Part shown: positions 10,301-18,861 of the stretch, piece by piece
Layout of the letters: each line of letters begins with the position of its first letter
How positions within the stretch are numbered: the stretch's first letter is position 1
NCBI RefSeq assembly: GCF_020404765.1
Contig: NZ_JAIVEM010000044.1
Location: 150,172 to 214,171 of the forward strand
Origin: Paenibacillus sp. BJ-4
GTDB lineage: Bacteria; Bacillota; Bacilli; Paenibacillales; Paenibacillaceae
Direction: 5' to 3'
Length of the DNA stretch: 64,000 nt
Translations under genes and position numbers: made by a program
The notes under the pieces: generated by a model
What the model was told of the DNA's origin: nothing
Databases searched by the model: none
The model's input: only the letters and a program-made list of their open reading frames with translations

Positions 10301-11098
10301 TGGCAAAGACAAGTCCTTGGTGACAATCGTCGTCGGAAAGGACAAATACTTATCGCGGGCAAGCTTCACAACCTCTTCATCTGTCAACGAATCGCACATC
10401 ACCTCAATGACTTCGTCCGCGGACAAGCCTGCTTTATAAATCCGGAAGTCCGAAACGGAGCCTGCAAAGTCTACATCCGCTGCGTGCTGGGAACGACCGA
10501 TAAAATTGTTATTATAGTTGGACGTATCCGCAAACGTTTCAAACCATTTACGCAGCTTGGCATAGTTGCCGCTGGAGGTTTGGCTGATAGAGCCGTCCGC
10601 TGCCACCTCACCATTAACATATACAATCGGGCCTGCGCTGCTTAATGTGCCACCCTCCGTGCCGATTACAGACATGGCGATGTGCATCCACTCATCCCTG
10701 ACAAAACCTCTTCCCGGGTCCACGGACAAGTCTGCCTCGGCGAACAGCGTTCCGCGCAGGTTCCGTGTCATGAATATATAGGGTCCGGTATGAGCTTTGC
10801 CAAAGTCAAACACACGCTCCCACATATCCGTGAATCTGCCAAAGTTGACCCAAGCAGTCACCGTGACACCTGTGTTATCGCTTACATCTTTAAACAGATC
10901 AGAAGGCAGCTGGATATAAGATGTACCGTTGGGGCCTCCCGCGAGCGTCAAAGCTGCTCTTCCGCTAACATTGGCAATCGTAGGTGTATCCGTGCCGGAA
11001 GCTACCCCGTCATTGCCTTGTCCTGAGCTATCCTTGCCGACGTCCCCTGCATCATCAAACTTATACCGTGCAATGATTTGATCTTGGAATTTGGTCAT
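7358..11098 (-). CDS. Multidomain GH51-type alpha-L-arabinofuranosidase with LamG-like module
   Basis: A 1246-residue protein. Residues 1-230 form a LamG/concanavalin-like sandwich (ARYKFDDAGDVGKDSSG, then DFAGSVSDFRIYKAGLS). About 245-330 is an Ig-like segment of the immunoglobulin-like bacterial type. From about 345 comes the GH51-type arabinofuranosidase region, beginning GLFYEDINNAADGGIYAE. The acid/base Glu is in GVGNENWG near 714 and the nucleophile Glu in VFVGEYAS near 848. Residues after about 950 are beta-rich and look like the C-terminal sandwich plus an extra carbohydrate-binding-like domain. AGGAG precedes the ATG at 11098, so the six upstream codons of the open frame are not used. 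No signal peptide is visible, unusual for a LamG-bearing enzyme. The locus supports arabinan or arabinoxylan breakdown. Confidence 0.85.
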   Translation of the reverse strand: MTKFQDQIIARYKFDDAGDVGKDSSGQGNDGVASGTDTPTIANVSGRAALTLAGGPNGTSYIQLPSDLFKDVSDNTGVTVTAWVNFGRFTDMWERVFDFGKAHTGPYIFMTRNLRGTLFAEADLSVDPGRGFVRDEWMHIAMSVIGTEGGTLSSAGPIVYVNGEVAADGSISQTSSGNYAKLRKWFETFADTSNYNNNFIGRSQHAADVDFAGSVSDFRIYKAGLSADEVIEVMCDSLTDEEVVKLARDKYLSFPTTIVTKDLSLPTVLMGERVKVTWKSSRPDILSDDGQVQAIASAQGVTVTATLTRGSSRIEESFEVSVLPEQLPPYTLNIHGDKEVLDISEVMYGLFYEDINNAADGGIYAELVQNRSFESFEFDTYSHASGECGCSTGRNRNPLFAWSGDTDKMTPQHSGGLNEFLGVKDKEVNAYYVTVVDGATIRNKGFADSNQYCAMSIQEGAKYDFTIWAKADSAGTITLQLQDSDEQAISNSVTVQVEGGNTWKKYGIDSKLVLTGSATVLGQLALTFAGDISIDMVSLFPQDVWGAGEEKQSPSAHANFQGNPNYRLRKDLVNALVGMHPKFLRFPGGCISEGSFIWENVYDWKESIGDIELRKENFNVWGYMMTMGLGYMEYFQLAEDLNAAPLPVMACGVLCQARSDYAHPAGGALREYYIKNFTDLIDFAISVDFEHNEWAAMREKMGHEAPFDLHYLGVGNENWGTEFFANFEVFKTSIDEYMVKNYPGYELHIISTVGAQADDDAYQQGWKFLSGNITGSAKVAFADGNQVTEEVVTWYEKQKDYMDTIADEHYYRSNEYLLNNVDRYNYYYRAYNADGSINWKETSKVFVGEYASTDKNTLAGAVAEAAVMTGFENNADVVLLAAYAPLFNKVLTDGTYRWTPDCIWFDDETVWFTPNYYVQQMFAKYLGNKVLATSFSTYKNGKPIELVPRGGIEIATGNAEVVIKRVTVTSNRDGSVLLDQDFTKELNSAWQVIPGSVGSTVEEGKGLVLKAQDSGLNGLYILNDHWTNYKVEVVASRISGTDGFYVGAGLTDISVEKKTVVEYAIGYGGKATGVKVYKQGVEGYTMGDYSSSTAAGNLRAASYEELADNTDYTITVNYGGETGSSLICSYTDGETNSKELDYKLEAYNGDVFNSVTKDAEHVYVKLVNADNVDKATQLNLQDVSVDSIAKLITLTGGASLVHVPNVNKKNDEKVVPTEQQVSLSNNAILLQLPANSVNVLVLDLKA

Positions 11099-11243
11099 CT
11101 TCGTACTCCTATACATATAGTTTATTAATGAAGTAACTAATTAATTAATATAAATACATACTATATAACTATAGTACCCTATCCTGCGCATATTTTTCAA
11201 TCCTATAAATCAGCCTTAGGAAGAAAACTCTTGAAGGAACCAC

Positions 11244-11293
11244 AATAAAAAAAGCAGTCATCACAGAGCATACTCTGCAACAACTGCTTTTTG
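11244..11293 (-). terminator. Terminator of the pspA-ydjGHI operon, built from recombinase-derived sequence
   Basis: AAAAAGCAGT and ACTGCTTTTT (11249-11258 with 11283-11292) pair around an inner CAGAG/CTCTG stem. On the minus strand a run of seven T follows. It lies 61 bases after the ydjI stop. The same sequence is the first part of the recombinase remnant on the other strand. Confidence 0.75.
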
Positions 11294-11353
11294 ACTTTTA
11301 GACATTATCAGCCGACACTTTCTCCAAAGAAAGGCATTTAACGGTAGCTATGG
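11249..11353 (+). pseudogene. Decayed C-terminal fragment of a site-specific recombinase (second copy)
   Basis: The first 50 bases match 24461-24510 at 44 positions by my count. Translation gives KAVITEHTLQQLLFDF, then a stop and a frameshift, then SRHFLQRKAFNGSYG. This parallels KAAITEDALRQLLSGF and SRNLPEVKKFIGSYV of the remnant beside ssrA. The likeness stops at the ydjI stop codon. It is probably the relic of an old insertion. A shared hairpin repeat could explain the first 50 bases, but not the protein-level match after them. Confidence 0.6.
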
Positions 11354-12346
11354 CTACACGCTCAATTTCTGCCCACAATTTGGACAGAAGTTAGCCCCTT
11401 CGTTCTTTGTACCGCAATTCGGACAAAAATTAGGCTTTTTATGGTCGCCAGAAGGATTGGGGGCATCAGATACAGGCCCAGTCTCAGCCGGAGGCTGCTG
11501 GATTGGGTTCAAATTTCTCATCATTTCGTTCGCTATATTCATCCCCATCATCATACTCGCCATATCCGAAGCAGCTCCGCCGCCTTTTACGTTGCCAGAT
11601 GCAATCCCATCCGTCATCGTCACCTGTTGGTACTTTTGTAGATTACCGATCATTTCATGAGAAGCTGTCTTTGTAATCATATCCTGTATTTCTTGAGGAT
11701 AATTGAAGCTCATCACATGGAAGCCGGTAATTGTCATGCCATTGTCCATCACTTGCATATCCAGGTCTTCTTGAATACCTTTCGAAATATCAGAAGCATT
11801 CGCCTGCAGGTTAAACATATCCTTCCCTTCTCTGCTGATCCACTTCATCAACAGCTGATCCAACACAGAAGTAATGCGGATTTTAACATCCTCAACCAGA
11901 TAGCTATCCTTCATCCCGGCGATCTTATCGATAAGCGTAACATAATCGTTCACTTTAAAATTAAATGTGCCATTGGCACGAATAGGCATACCGCCCGGAA
12001 GCTGGGGAGTCGGGATCAACACTGGATTCTGCGTCCCCCATTTGACGGTAAACTCCTTCGTATTGACGAATAAAACCTCCACCCTCATGCCGCTGTTAAA
12101 GCCAAACTTGAACCCTTTTAACGTAGACAGGAACGGGATAATGTCAGAATCAATGCTATACGACCCTTCATTCTCAAAAATGCCTTCGATCTTGCCGTTA
12201 TTTACAAAAATCGCATCTTGACCGGAGCGAATAACTAGCTTGCTGCCTTTTTTAATCTCGCGGTTGCTCCACTTCCAAAAAATCATGTCATCTCTGAATT
12301 CTTCCCACTCTACCACATTCGCAAATTGATTTCTAAAGAACCCCAT
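11354..12346 (-). CDS. ydjI: SPFH-domain protein with C-terminal zinc ribbon (YdjI-like)
   Basis: A 330-residue protein resembling YdjI of Bacillus subtilis, a member of the SPFH (flotillin/prohibitin-like) superfamily, also annotated as virion core protein-like. An N-terminal membrane-associated beta domain is followed by a helical stretch (about 200-235, ending FHVMSFNYPQEIQDMI). A low-complexity Pro/Asn/Met region and a double-Cys zinc ribbon (CPNCGTKNEGANFCPNCG) close the protein. It is the last gene of the pspA operon, 19 bases after ydjH. In B. subtilis this operon is SigW-dependent and YdjI partners with PspA at the membrane. That regulation is known for the relative and not visible here. 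Confidence 0.85.
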   Translation of the reverse strand: MGFFRNQFANVVEWEEFRDDMIFWKWSNREIKKGSKLVIRSGQDAIFVNNGKIEGIFENEGSYSIDSDIIPFLSTLKGFKFGFNSGMRVEVLFVNTKEFTVKWGTQNPVLIPTPQLPGGMPIRANGTFNFKVNDYVTLIDKIAGMKDSYLVEDVKIRITSVLDQLLMKWISREGKDMFNLQANASDISKGIQEDLDMQVMDNGMTITGFHVMSFNYPQEIQDMITKTASHEMIGNLQKYQQVTMTDGIASGNVKGGGAASDMASMMMGMNIANEMMRNLNPIQQPPAETGPVSDAPNPSGDHKKPNFCPNCGTKNEGANFCPNCGQKLSV

Positions 12347-12365
12347 GCTGCACCCATCCCTTCAG

Positions 12366-13157
12366 TTAAAATGATCCTCTGCTGCCGCTATGCGAATGGC
12401 CGCCGCTGGTGGTTCCGCCTCCGCCCGAGCTGCTGCTACTGCTGCTCTTTTCAATCTTCCGTTTCGTTGTCGTTGTGTGAAGGTACTCGTCCCGATGCTC
12501 CAGGACCCCTGAAGTGCTTGCATCCTCGTACGTCTGCCGATTTACCGTAACCCGACCGCCGGAGTTGGAAACCATCTTGCCGACGATAATGGCCGCTAGT
12601 CCCAGGGAAAACGCCAAGTGAAGCCAGCCTTTGAATAATATATTATCCGGATTCACCCCTGGACGGATTCCCAAATATCTGTGTGCGCTCAGAATATACT
12701 TTTGAAATGCAAGCCCGTAGTTGCCGTTCGTCAGATCCGGGCTAATCTCATGACGTATTTTATCCAGTCTGTCGTCATCCAGGTACCGCTCTGCCTTATA
12801 AAATCCGGCCAGATATACCTCTCTATTTCTCATGTCCAATGTCAAAATGACCGCATTCCCATGAGACCTGTCATACCCCGGGCCATGATCATCATAAAAA
12901 TCCTGCGTCATTTTCATAACATCCCTATTGTCGGGATTCATGGTAGTAACAATAATAATATCTGTTTCTCTTTCGGCTCCGTATTGATTAGCCATAGTAT
13001 TCAACACATCATATTCTTCCTGATTAAGCAGTCCTGCTTCATCATAAATCAGTGGCTTCATTTCTGTCGTAGCTGCTTCGCCCTTCATTTCCAGCGGAAC
13101 AGCTAGAAAAACAGCGAAGAACAACAAAACGGCCATAATCGCTTTATGTCTTTTCAC
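12366..13157 (-). CDS. ydjH: TPM-domain membrane protein (YdjH/YgcG-like)
   Basis: A 263-residue protein. An N-terminal hydrophobic segment (AIMAVLLFFAVFLAVPLEM) acts as signal or anchor. A TPM (YgcG) domain covers about residues 35-150 (IYDEAGLLNQEEYDVLN, then DIIIVTTMNPDN and LTLDMRNREVYLAG). A second membrane segment lies near residue 180, and the tail is Ser/Gly-rich (SSSSSSSGGGG, ending SHSGSRGSF). The GTG at 13157 is chosen because GGGAGGGG lies seven bases before it. It overlaps the ydjG stop as GTGA, which implies translational coupling. The function is unknown. In Bacillus it belongs to the PspA envelope-stress operon. Confidence 0.83.
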   Translation of the reverse strand: MKRHKAIMAVLLFFAVFLAVPLEMKGEAATTEMKPLIYDEAGLLNQEEYDVLNTMANQYGAERETDIIIVTTMNPDNRDVMKMTQDFYDDHGPGYDRSHGNAVILTLDMRNREVYLAGFYKAERYLDDDRLDKIRHEISPDLTNGNYGLAFQKYILSAHRYLGIRPGVNPDNILFKGWLHLAFSLGLAAIIVGKMVSNSGGRVTVNRQTYEDASTSGVLEHRDEYLHTTTTKRKIEKSSSSSSSGGGGTTSGGHSHSGSRGSF

Positions 13158-14191
13158 TGAAAGTCCCCTCCCATCAACAACCAAGTAATTAGCCTCAATG
13201 AAAAGAGAGAAATACCGAAAATACCTGCAAACCAGGCCGTTACCTTGAACTTGCTAATCGGCGGCTTACCGACTACTTTCCCCGTCTGACCGTTCATGGC
13301 AAACGTATGCTCCAATTGGTTGTAATCATAGTGTACGACCCATACCGGAAGCAGGACATAATCCGCTTGTTTTAATGTAGTATCAATTTGCTTTTCTGTG
13401 TAGTTCACGGCCGTGTACTCTGACACCGTAGAATGAATGTAAGAATCAATATATTCCTTCACTTTTTCTTTAACTCGCGGGAAAAGCTCTTCTTCGTTAT
13501 AACTGTACTTCTCCGCAATATAGCCCGCCAGATATGGCGTTTTAAAAGGTTTTAGCTGATCGTAAGGAAACGGCTCCAATTTATCCATCAGCTCGTCATT
13601 CATTTTCTCCGCGGCATCAATCGGAACCTTCACATAATTCAGGCGGATTTTCCGATATACATCAAAATGCTGCGTTTCCGTATATTCGTAATCCCCACTC
13701 GTATAGGTTCGTACTTTGGTACCCTCACCATAAGCCTCAATTTTGTTATGTAAATCATATAACCAGAACGGCACATACATCCCGGTGATGCCCTTAATCC
13801 GATCCGCTGTCATGAATCGGTTCGGTGTTAGACGACCATTCTTGCACCATTTTTTGAATGCTTGTATGGCTTCTTCCTTGCTGATCGAAAAAGGAATGAC
13901 TAGCGCCGGAGCCAGCTTCCCGGTCAGTCGATCACCGAGAACCACGGCTGAACCGCAAAAGCTGCACACCGTTGCACTCGTCTCCATTTCAGTCATAATG
14001 ACTGCCCCACAGTTATTGCAATGATACTCCTGAACCTCATTTTCTGAAAAAATACGATTTGTCGTTAGAGGATCAGGAATAGATTCGATATTGTCCTCTC
14101 TTCCACAACTATGACAGGATAACATCCCTGTCCCACCATCAAAGACCATGCCACTACCGCAGTTGGGGCATTTGTATTCGATAACCGGCAT
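13154..14191 (-). CDS. ydjG: Zinc-ribbon membrane protein (YdjG-like)
   Basis: A 345-residue protein. Two zinc ribbons sit at the N-terminus (CPNCGSG...CHSCG near residues 8-29, and YHCNNCGAV...CSFCGSAVVL near 56-85). A long soluble middle part follows, with one membrane helix near the C-terminus (AWFAGIFGISLFSLRLITW). It matches YdjG, the partner of PspA and YdjH/YdjI in Bacillus. It lies 27 bases after pspA and its stop overlaps the ydjH start. It may act as a sensor or scaffold at the membrane, but that is inference from the operon. Confidence 0.83.
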   Translation of the reverse strand: MPVIEYKCPNCGSGMVFDGGTGMLSCHSCGREDNIESIPDPLTTNRIFSENEVQEYHCNNCGAVIMTEMETSATVCSFCGSAVVLGDRLTGKLAPALVIPFSISKEEAIQAFKKWCKNGRLTPNRFMTADRIKGITGMYVPFWLYDLHNKIEAYGEGTKVRTYTSGDYEYTETQHFDVYRKIRLNYVKVPIDAAEKMNDELMDKLEPFPYDQLKPFKTPYLAGYIAEKYSYNEEELFPRVKEKVKEYIDSYIHSTVSEYTAVNYTEKQIDTTLKQADYVLLPVWVVHYDYNQLEHTFAMNGQTGKVVGKPPISKFKVTAWFAGIFGISLFSLRLITWLLMGGDFQ

Positions 14192-14218
14192 CTGCTCACC
14201 TCTATCATGTAGAAACTG

Positions 14219-14878
14219 TTATGATTCCTTATTGTTTATTTGCTCTTTGATTGCAGCCAGTTCATCTTCTGCATTCGTACTCTTCTCATATTGTGCGAAT
14301 AAATCATTCAGGTTGGCCTTTGTTCCTACCCGGAGCTCGGCTATCGCCATCGCTTCATCATATGCCCTGTTTACCTTCTCTTCCAAAGCTTCGAAAACGG
14401 AGTCCCTGTTGCCCATAGAATTCAAGGTTTGCTGCGCTTTGGCAACCGCCATCTTCCCTTTAAGTGCGGCTCGCCGCGCTTCCAGTTGCTCCATATCGGA
14501 CACCAATTTATCCTGTATTTGTTTCATATTTACGGCGTTTGCCGAAGCTAAGTCATAGGAGGTTTGTAATTGTTCCAGCTTCTCAGCCTGCGAACCTTTT
14601 CTCTCCAGAAACTTTCGAGCTTCCTCTTCGTTTCCAGCTTCCACGGACTTACTGGCATAATGCTGGAGCTTTTTGATCTCGGCTCTGCATTCATCCAGTA
14701 CTCTTTTTGCCCTTCTCTCATCAGCCAATACTGAAGCGGTTTCCGCTTTCACCTTACCCAGATCACTGTTCAAGCTCCGCATATAATCGTCAATGGTTTT
14801 CTCCGGATCTTCCACCTTATCCAATATGGCGTTAACATTCACCTTCATAATATCCGTAAACCTCAACAAAATCCCCAT
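14219..14878 (-). CDS. pspA: PspA/IM30 family membrane-protection protein
   Basis: A 219-residue protein, almost entirely alpha-helical coiled coil, with the PspA start pattern (MGILLRFTDIMKVNVNAILD, then EDPEKTIDDYMRSL). PspA/IM30/Vipp1 proteins are ESCRT-III-like. They bind the inner face of the membrane under stress and limit proton leakage. AAGGGGG precedes the ATG. It is the first gene of the four-gene operon running down to 11354. The order pspA-ydjG-ydjH-ydjI is that of B. subtilis. Confidence 0.92.
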   Translation of the reverse strand: MGILLRFTDIMKVNVNAILDKVEDPEKTIDDYMRSLNSDLGKVKAETASVLADERRAKRVLDECRAEIKKLQHYASKSVEAGNEEEARKFLERKGSQAEKLEQLQTSYDLASANAVNMKQIQDKLVSDMEQLEARRAALKGKMAVAKAQQTLNSMGNRDSVFEALEEKVNRAYDEAMAIAELRVGTKANLNDLFAQYEKSTNAEDELAAIKEQINNKES

Positions 14879-15043
14879 GATAACCCCCTTCGAAAAGACT
14901 ATATCCTACCATATAATACATCATATCTGGTACAAAGTGATCATTATGGCTAGATTCCAATAGCTAATCCCATTTTTAATTATAGATCTTCATACGACTT
15001 GGGATCTTGCCTCCATATCCGTCCATCCTCCCTGCGTGGTGAA

Positions 15044-15101
15044 TTAAAAAAGTGCCTGATCCCCGTCGAAATCGTACGTTCAGGCACGGGGTCAAGCACT
15101 T
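15044..15101 (-). terminator. Terminator of the phosphoketolase gene
   Basis: AAGTGCTTGACCCCGT pairs, with one mismatch, with ACGGGGATCAGGCACTT on the minus strand around an 18-base loop, and is followed by six T. It lies about 45 bases after the xfp stop. Confidence 0.85.
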
Positions 15102-15144
15102 CGCATTGCAGTCACAAATCATGTATTCGTCTTCAGGTTTCGTG

Positions 15145-17529
15145 TTATCTCAAGCTTTTCCATACCCAATTCTCTACTTCTGGTAAGTCAATGCCTTCTT
15201 CACGAATGTATTGATTATGTTTCTTAACCATAGCATCCATTTCGTCCACAATGCTTGTGTACTTGTCAGCATCAGGTAAGTTGATAACAGCTTCCTTCAC
15301 CAAATCAAAACGGTCCATTTGATTCAAAACACGCATATCAAATGGTGTCGTGATATCTCCATTTTCACGATAACCATGCACATGTAAGTTATGATTGTGA
15401 CGTTCAAAGAACAAATCCTTGATCAGACCTTCGTAACCATGGAAAGCGAAAACAACTGGCTTGTCCTTTGTGAAAAAATGATCAAACTCGGCGTCAGTTA
15501 ATCCACGTGGGTCTATTTTTTGACTTCTCAGTTTCAATAAATCTACCACGTTGATGAACCGAATCTTCAGCTCAGGCAATTTTTCATGCAGGATAGAGAT
15601 CGCAGCCAAACTTTCAATGGTTGGTTCTGTACCGGCAGAAGCAATGACAACATCAGGCTCACCGCCTTGATCTGTACTTGCCCAGTCAATGATCTTCAAC
15701 CCTTGATCCACTAATTCTTTTGCTTCCTCAGCAGTGAACCATTGTGGACGTGGGTGTTTAGACGAGACAACCAAATTGATCTTTTGACGGTCGTTTAAAA
15801 TAGTGTCAAAAACAACCAACAAGGAATTGGCATCGGCTGGCAGATACTCACGAATGAATTCTGGTTTTTTATCAGCCAAATGCCCCAACAAACCTGGGTC
15901 CTGATGTGTATAACCATTATGATCCTGCTGGAACACCGTTGAAGTTGCTACAACGTTCAATGACGGGATATCTGCACGCCATCCTTGATCCGTTGCTTTA
16001 CGCAGCCATTTGAAGTGTTGGGTGATCATCGAATCAACCACACGCAGGAAGGCTTCGTAACTTGCAAAGAAACCATGACGACCAGTCAATACGTAACCTT
16101 CCAGCAAGCCCTCTGCTTGGTGTTCGGATAATTGAGAATCAATAACACGACCATACGATGATAAAAATTCATCATTAGGCTCAATAATTTGGTCCATCCA
16201 TTGCCGTTTGGTTACTTCAAAAACAGGAGCTAAGCGGTTAGACATCGTTTCATCAGGTCCGAAAATTCTGAAATTACGTTTCTCTTCATTGAGAAGAACG
16301 ACATCTTTAACGTATTTACCTAAAACCGACATATCCTGCGCCACCACTTTACCAGGCACGGAGGTATCCAGCGTGTATTTACGGAAGTCTGGCAGCTTCA
16401 AGTCTTTAATAAGGTTACCCGCATTCGTGACAGGGTTCATTCCCATTCGTTTATCGCCTGTAGGTAGAATTTCAGCGATTTCAGAGTTTAAACGACCATT
16501 TTCGTCGAACAATTCTTCTGGTCTATAGCTATTTAGCCATTCCAACAAAGCAGGTGCATGCTGCATATTTTTTTGGTCGACTGGAATTGGAACCTGATGG
16601 GCACGGAATGAATTTTCATTCGGCACGCCGTCCCATTCTTTTGGACCTGTCCAGCCCTTAGGTGTACGGAAGACAAGCATCGGCCATGCCGGGCGAGTGA
16701 GGTCATTGTTTTCACGTGCATTCTTTTGGATCGCTTCAATTTTTTCGATGATGGTATCCAACACCTTCACCATTTCTGGATGCATATGATTAGGATCTTC
16801 ACCTTCGACAAAAAATGGCTCCCAGCCCAAGCCTTTAAAGTATGAGGTTAACTCTTCTTTGGATTGACGAGACATAATCGTTGGGTTACTAATTTTGAAA
16901 CCGTTTAAGTGCAAAATTGGCAGTACGGCACCGTCAGTGATTGGGTTAATAAATCGGTTAGAGAACCACGAAGCGGCTAATGGTCCGGTTTCAGCTTCTC
17001 CATCACCAATAACTACAGCCGAAATGAGATTCGGATTGTCTAAAATGGCTCCCACACCATGAGCAAGGGAATAGCCTAATTCGCCACCTTCATGGATAGA
17101 TCCGGGTGTTTCAGGAGCAGCATGTGAAGCAACGCCGCCTGGGAACGAGAATTGTTTGAACAATTTTTTCATACCCGTGATATCCTGCGTGATTTGCGGA
17201 TAGATCTCAGTGTAGCTGCCATCGAGATATGAATTAGAAACCATGACCTGACCGCCGTGACCAGGGCCTTCAATGTAGAGCATGCTCAGATCATATTTAT
17301 TAATCACACGATTCAGATGTGCATAAATAAAGTTTTGACCAGGAATGGTGCCCCAATGTCCAATCGGTTTAATCTTTACGTCCGAATCTTTTAAGGGCTC
17401 TCTTAACAAAGGGTTGTCTTTCAAATAAAGCTGTCCTACTGAAATATAGTTGGTTGCACGCCAATAGGCATCGAGCTTATCTAAATAGGTTTTTGAAGAG
17501 TAATCTGCTAACACGGGTGATAATGACAT
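15145..17529 (-). CDS. xfp: Xylulose-5-phosphate/fructose-6-phosphate phosphoketolase
   Basis: A thiamine-diphosphate enzyme of 794 residues, the usual length. It cleaves xylulose 5-phosphate (and often fructose 6-phosphate) with phosphate to acetyl phosphate plus glyceraldehyde 3-phosphate or erythrose 4-phosphate. Family signatures are [48 protein letters not shown] and [12 protein letters not shown]. The ATG at 17529 is preferred to an upstream in-frame GTG because AGGGAG lies eight bases before it. The gene gives a phosphoketolase route for pentoses, which fits the arabinose genes nearby. The upstream GntR gene may regulate it. Confidence 0.95.
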   Translation of the reverse strand: MSLSPVLADYSSKTYLDKLDAYWRATNYISVGQLYLKDNPLLREPLKDSDVKIKPIGHWGTIPGQNFIYAHLNRVINKYDLSMLYIEGPGHGGQVMVSNSYLDGSYTEIYPQITQDITGMKKLFKQFSFPGGVASHAAPETPGSIHEGGELGYSLAHGVGAILDNPNLISAVVIGDGEAETGPLAASWFSNRFINPITDGAVLPILHLNGFKISNPTIMSRQSKEELTSYFKGLGWEPFFVEGEDPNHMHPEMVKVLDTIIEKIEAIQKNARENNDLTRPAWPMLVFRTPKGWTGPKEWDGVPNENSFRAHQVPIPVDQKNMQHAPALLEWLNSYRPEELFDENGRLNSEIAEILPTGDKRMGMNPVTNAGNLIKDLKLPDFRKYTLDTSVPGKVVAQDMSVLGKYVKDVVLLNEEKRNFRIFGPDETMSNRLAPVFEVTKRQWMDQIIEPNDEFLSSYGRVIDSQLSEHQAEGLLEGYVLTGRHGFFASYEAFLRVVDSMITQHFKWLRKATDQGWRADIPSLNVVATSTVFQQDHNGYTHQDPGLLGHLADKKPEFIREYLPADANSLLVVFDTILNDRQKINLVVSSKHPRPQWFTAEEAKELVDQGLKIIDWASTDQGGEPDVVIASAGTEPTIESLAAISILHEKLPELKIRFINVVDLLKLRSQKIDPRGLTDAEFDHFFTKDKPVVFAFHGYEGLIKDLFFERHNHNLHVHGYRENGDITTPFDMRVLNQMDRFDLVKEAVINLPDADKYTSIVDEMDAMVKKHNQYIREEGIDLPEVENWVWKSLR

Positions 17530-17794
17530 GTTGTCCACTCCCTAGTCATGTTGTTTTAATCTTGTTTGTAATATATTTCCGGAAATTTATCTACAAGTAC
17601 ATCATACCGCTGCATCGGTAAAATTCAACCTTTTCGATAAATGATACGGTCCAATTTTGTGAAATTTTGAACATAGTATGAAATATAAATTAAAAAGACA
17701 GTAAAAAAGCTCTTACATTAAAACAAATAGAATAATTAGCCAGAATATTCGAGAGAATAAACCCACATTATGGTCAGATTTTTTTTAAAAGCAC
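17530..17794. other. xfp upstream region without a gene
   Basis: AT-rich DNA between xfp and the GntR terminator. It must hold the xfp promoter, but I see no single convincing -35/-10 pair, cre site or conserved operator. Confidence 0.6.
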
Positions 17795-17825
17795 AAAAAA
17801 AAGACCGGAAATTTTTCCAGTCTCT
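17795..17825 (-). terminator. Terminator of the GntR regulator gene
   Basis: Minus-strand AGACTGGA and TCCGGTCT form a stem, followed by eight T. It overlaps the last few bases before the gntR-type stop codon region and separates that gene from xfp. Confidence 0.8.
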
Positions 17826-17830
17826 TCGCA

Positions 17831-18553
17831 TTAATGAACCGACACAAAGGTATTAAATTTCAAATATTTGTAATGAAATCGCATATGGGAAAATTCAAAT
17901 GGTGTGCCGTTATCCAAAAAGAAGACACCTTCCATAATACCTACAGGCTCATTTTCATTTAAATGCAGCAGCTCTTGATCATTTTCTTGGGAGGGCTCTG
18001 CAAAGATCGATAAAAAGGATTTGGTCACAGCCAAGTTCCGCGAGTCCTCCAAATAATTAAAAATCGACCCCTCGATAATCGTCTGATTTAAATTTTGGAC
18101 AATTTTAATCGGGATGTAGCCCGTCTCAATCATAAAAGGATCATCATCAAACAGCCGTAAGCGAACGATTTTATAAACAAAATCATGGGTTTCCAAAAAC
18201 AAATCGCGCTGTAATTCTTCTGTTGGCGGTATAACCTCAAAACTCAGCACTTTGATTTTAGGCTTTTTACCATGCATTTGGAAGTTATCCGTAACCCCCA
18301 GATTAGAGCCCTCGTAATTAAAGATAGATTCATTTCTTATGTATAATGGATTAATAAACGTCCCTGAACCTCGTTTTTTGAAAATAATGCCGACATTCTC
18401 CATTTTAGTCAGAGCACGTTTAATGGAACTACGACTCACCTGGTACGTCTCGCTAAGACTACGTTCATCCGGCAATCTCATATCTGCAAACTTTCCAGCA
18501 AAAATTTTCATTTTAAGATCGTCAATAATTTGCTTATAGACAAATTGTGTCAT
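17831..18553 (-). CDS. GntR family regulator, HutC/UTRA subfamily
   Basis: A 240-residue protein. An N-terminal winged helix-turn-helix (about residues 5-70: MKIFAGKFADMRLPDERSL, then YQVSRSSIKRALTKM) joins a UTRA effector domain (about 90-235). UTRA regulators usually bind sugar phosphates or similar metabolites. GAGGAG precedes the ATG. It stands immediately upstream of xfp on the same strand, with its own terminator between. A role in controlling xfp is plausible by position but not shown. Confidence 0.85.
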   Translation of the reverse strand: MTQFVYKQIIDDLKMKIFAGKFADMRLPDERSLSETYQVSRSSIKRALTKMENVGIIFKKRGSGTFINPLYIRNESIFNYEGSNLGVTDNFQMHGKKPKIKVLSFEVIPPTEELQRDLFLETHDFVYKIVRLRLFDDDPFMIETGYIPIKIVQNLNQTIIEGSIFNYLEDSRNLAVTKSFLSIFAEPSQENDQELLHLNENEPVGIMEGVFFLDNGTPFEFSHMRFHYKYLKFNTFVSVH

Positions 18554-18861
18554 ATAGTACTCCTCTTTCAGGTCTTCTATAACTTCATCTAGTTTACCAT
18601 AACTTGTTCATTCTATCTCATGTTTGTTTTCGCGTGCAGAGTGAGCTTTCATCTAATAGAGAACGCCCTCGCTTTTACTTTACATCTCTATGCGTAATAC
18701 CATGCTTACACATCACACCACTGAACACACCTGCAACAAAACCAAGCCTGTTTCGTGCCTTGAGGGGTGTTTGACCAGACCACGCTAAAGTCCATGAATA
18801 CATTGTTATTATTCATCATGTTCAAATGTTTATAAACTAAATGGTGGAGGGGGAGATCACA
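18554..18861. other. Intergenic region between divergent GntR and glycosyltransferase genes
   Basis: 308 bases holding the two divergent promoters. I see no RNA gene, strong hairpin or clear operator. An ATG at 18841 lacks a ribosome site and is not considered the start of the next gene. Confidence 0.5.

Noticed and set aside
18841..18861. ATG at 18841 as start of the glycosyltransferase
   Set aside because: It has no ribosome site, and the seven extra codons are themselves the ribosome site of the TTG at 18862.
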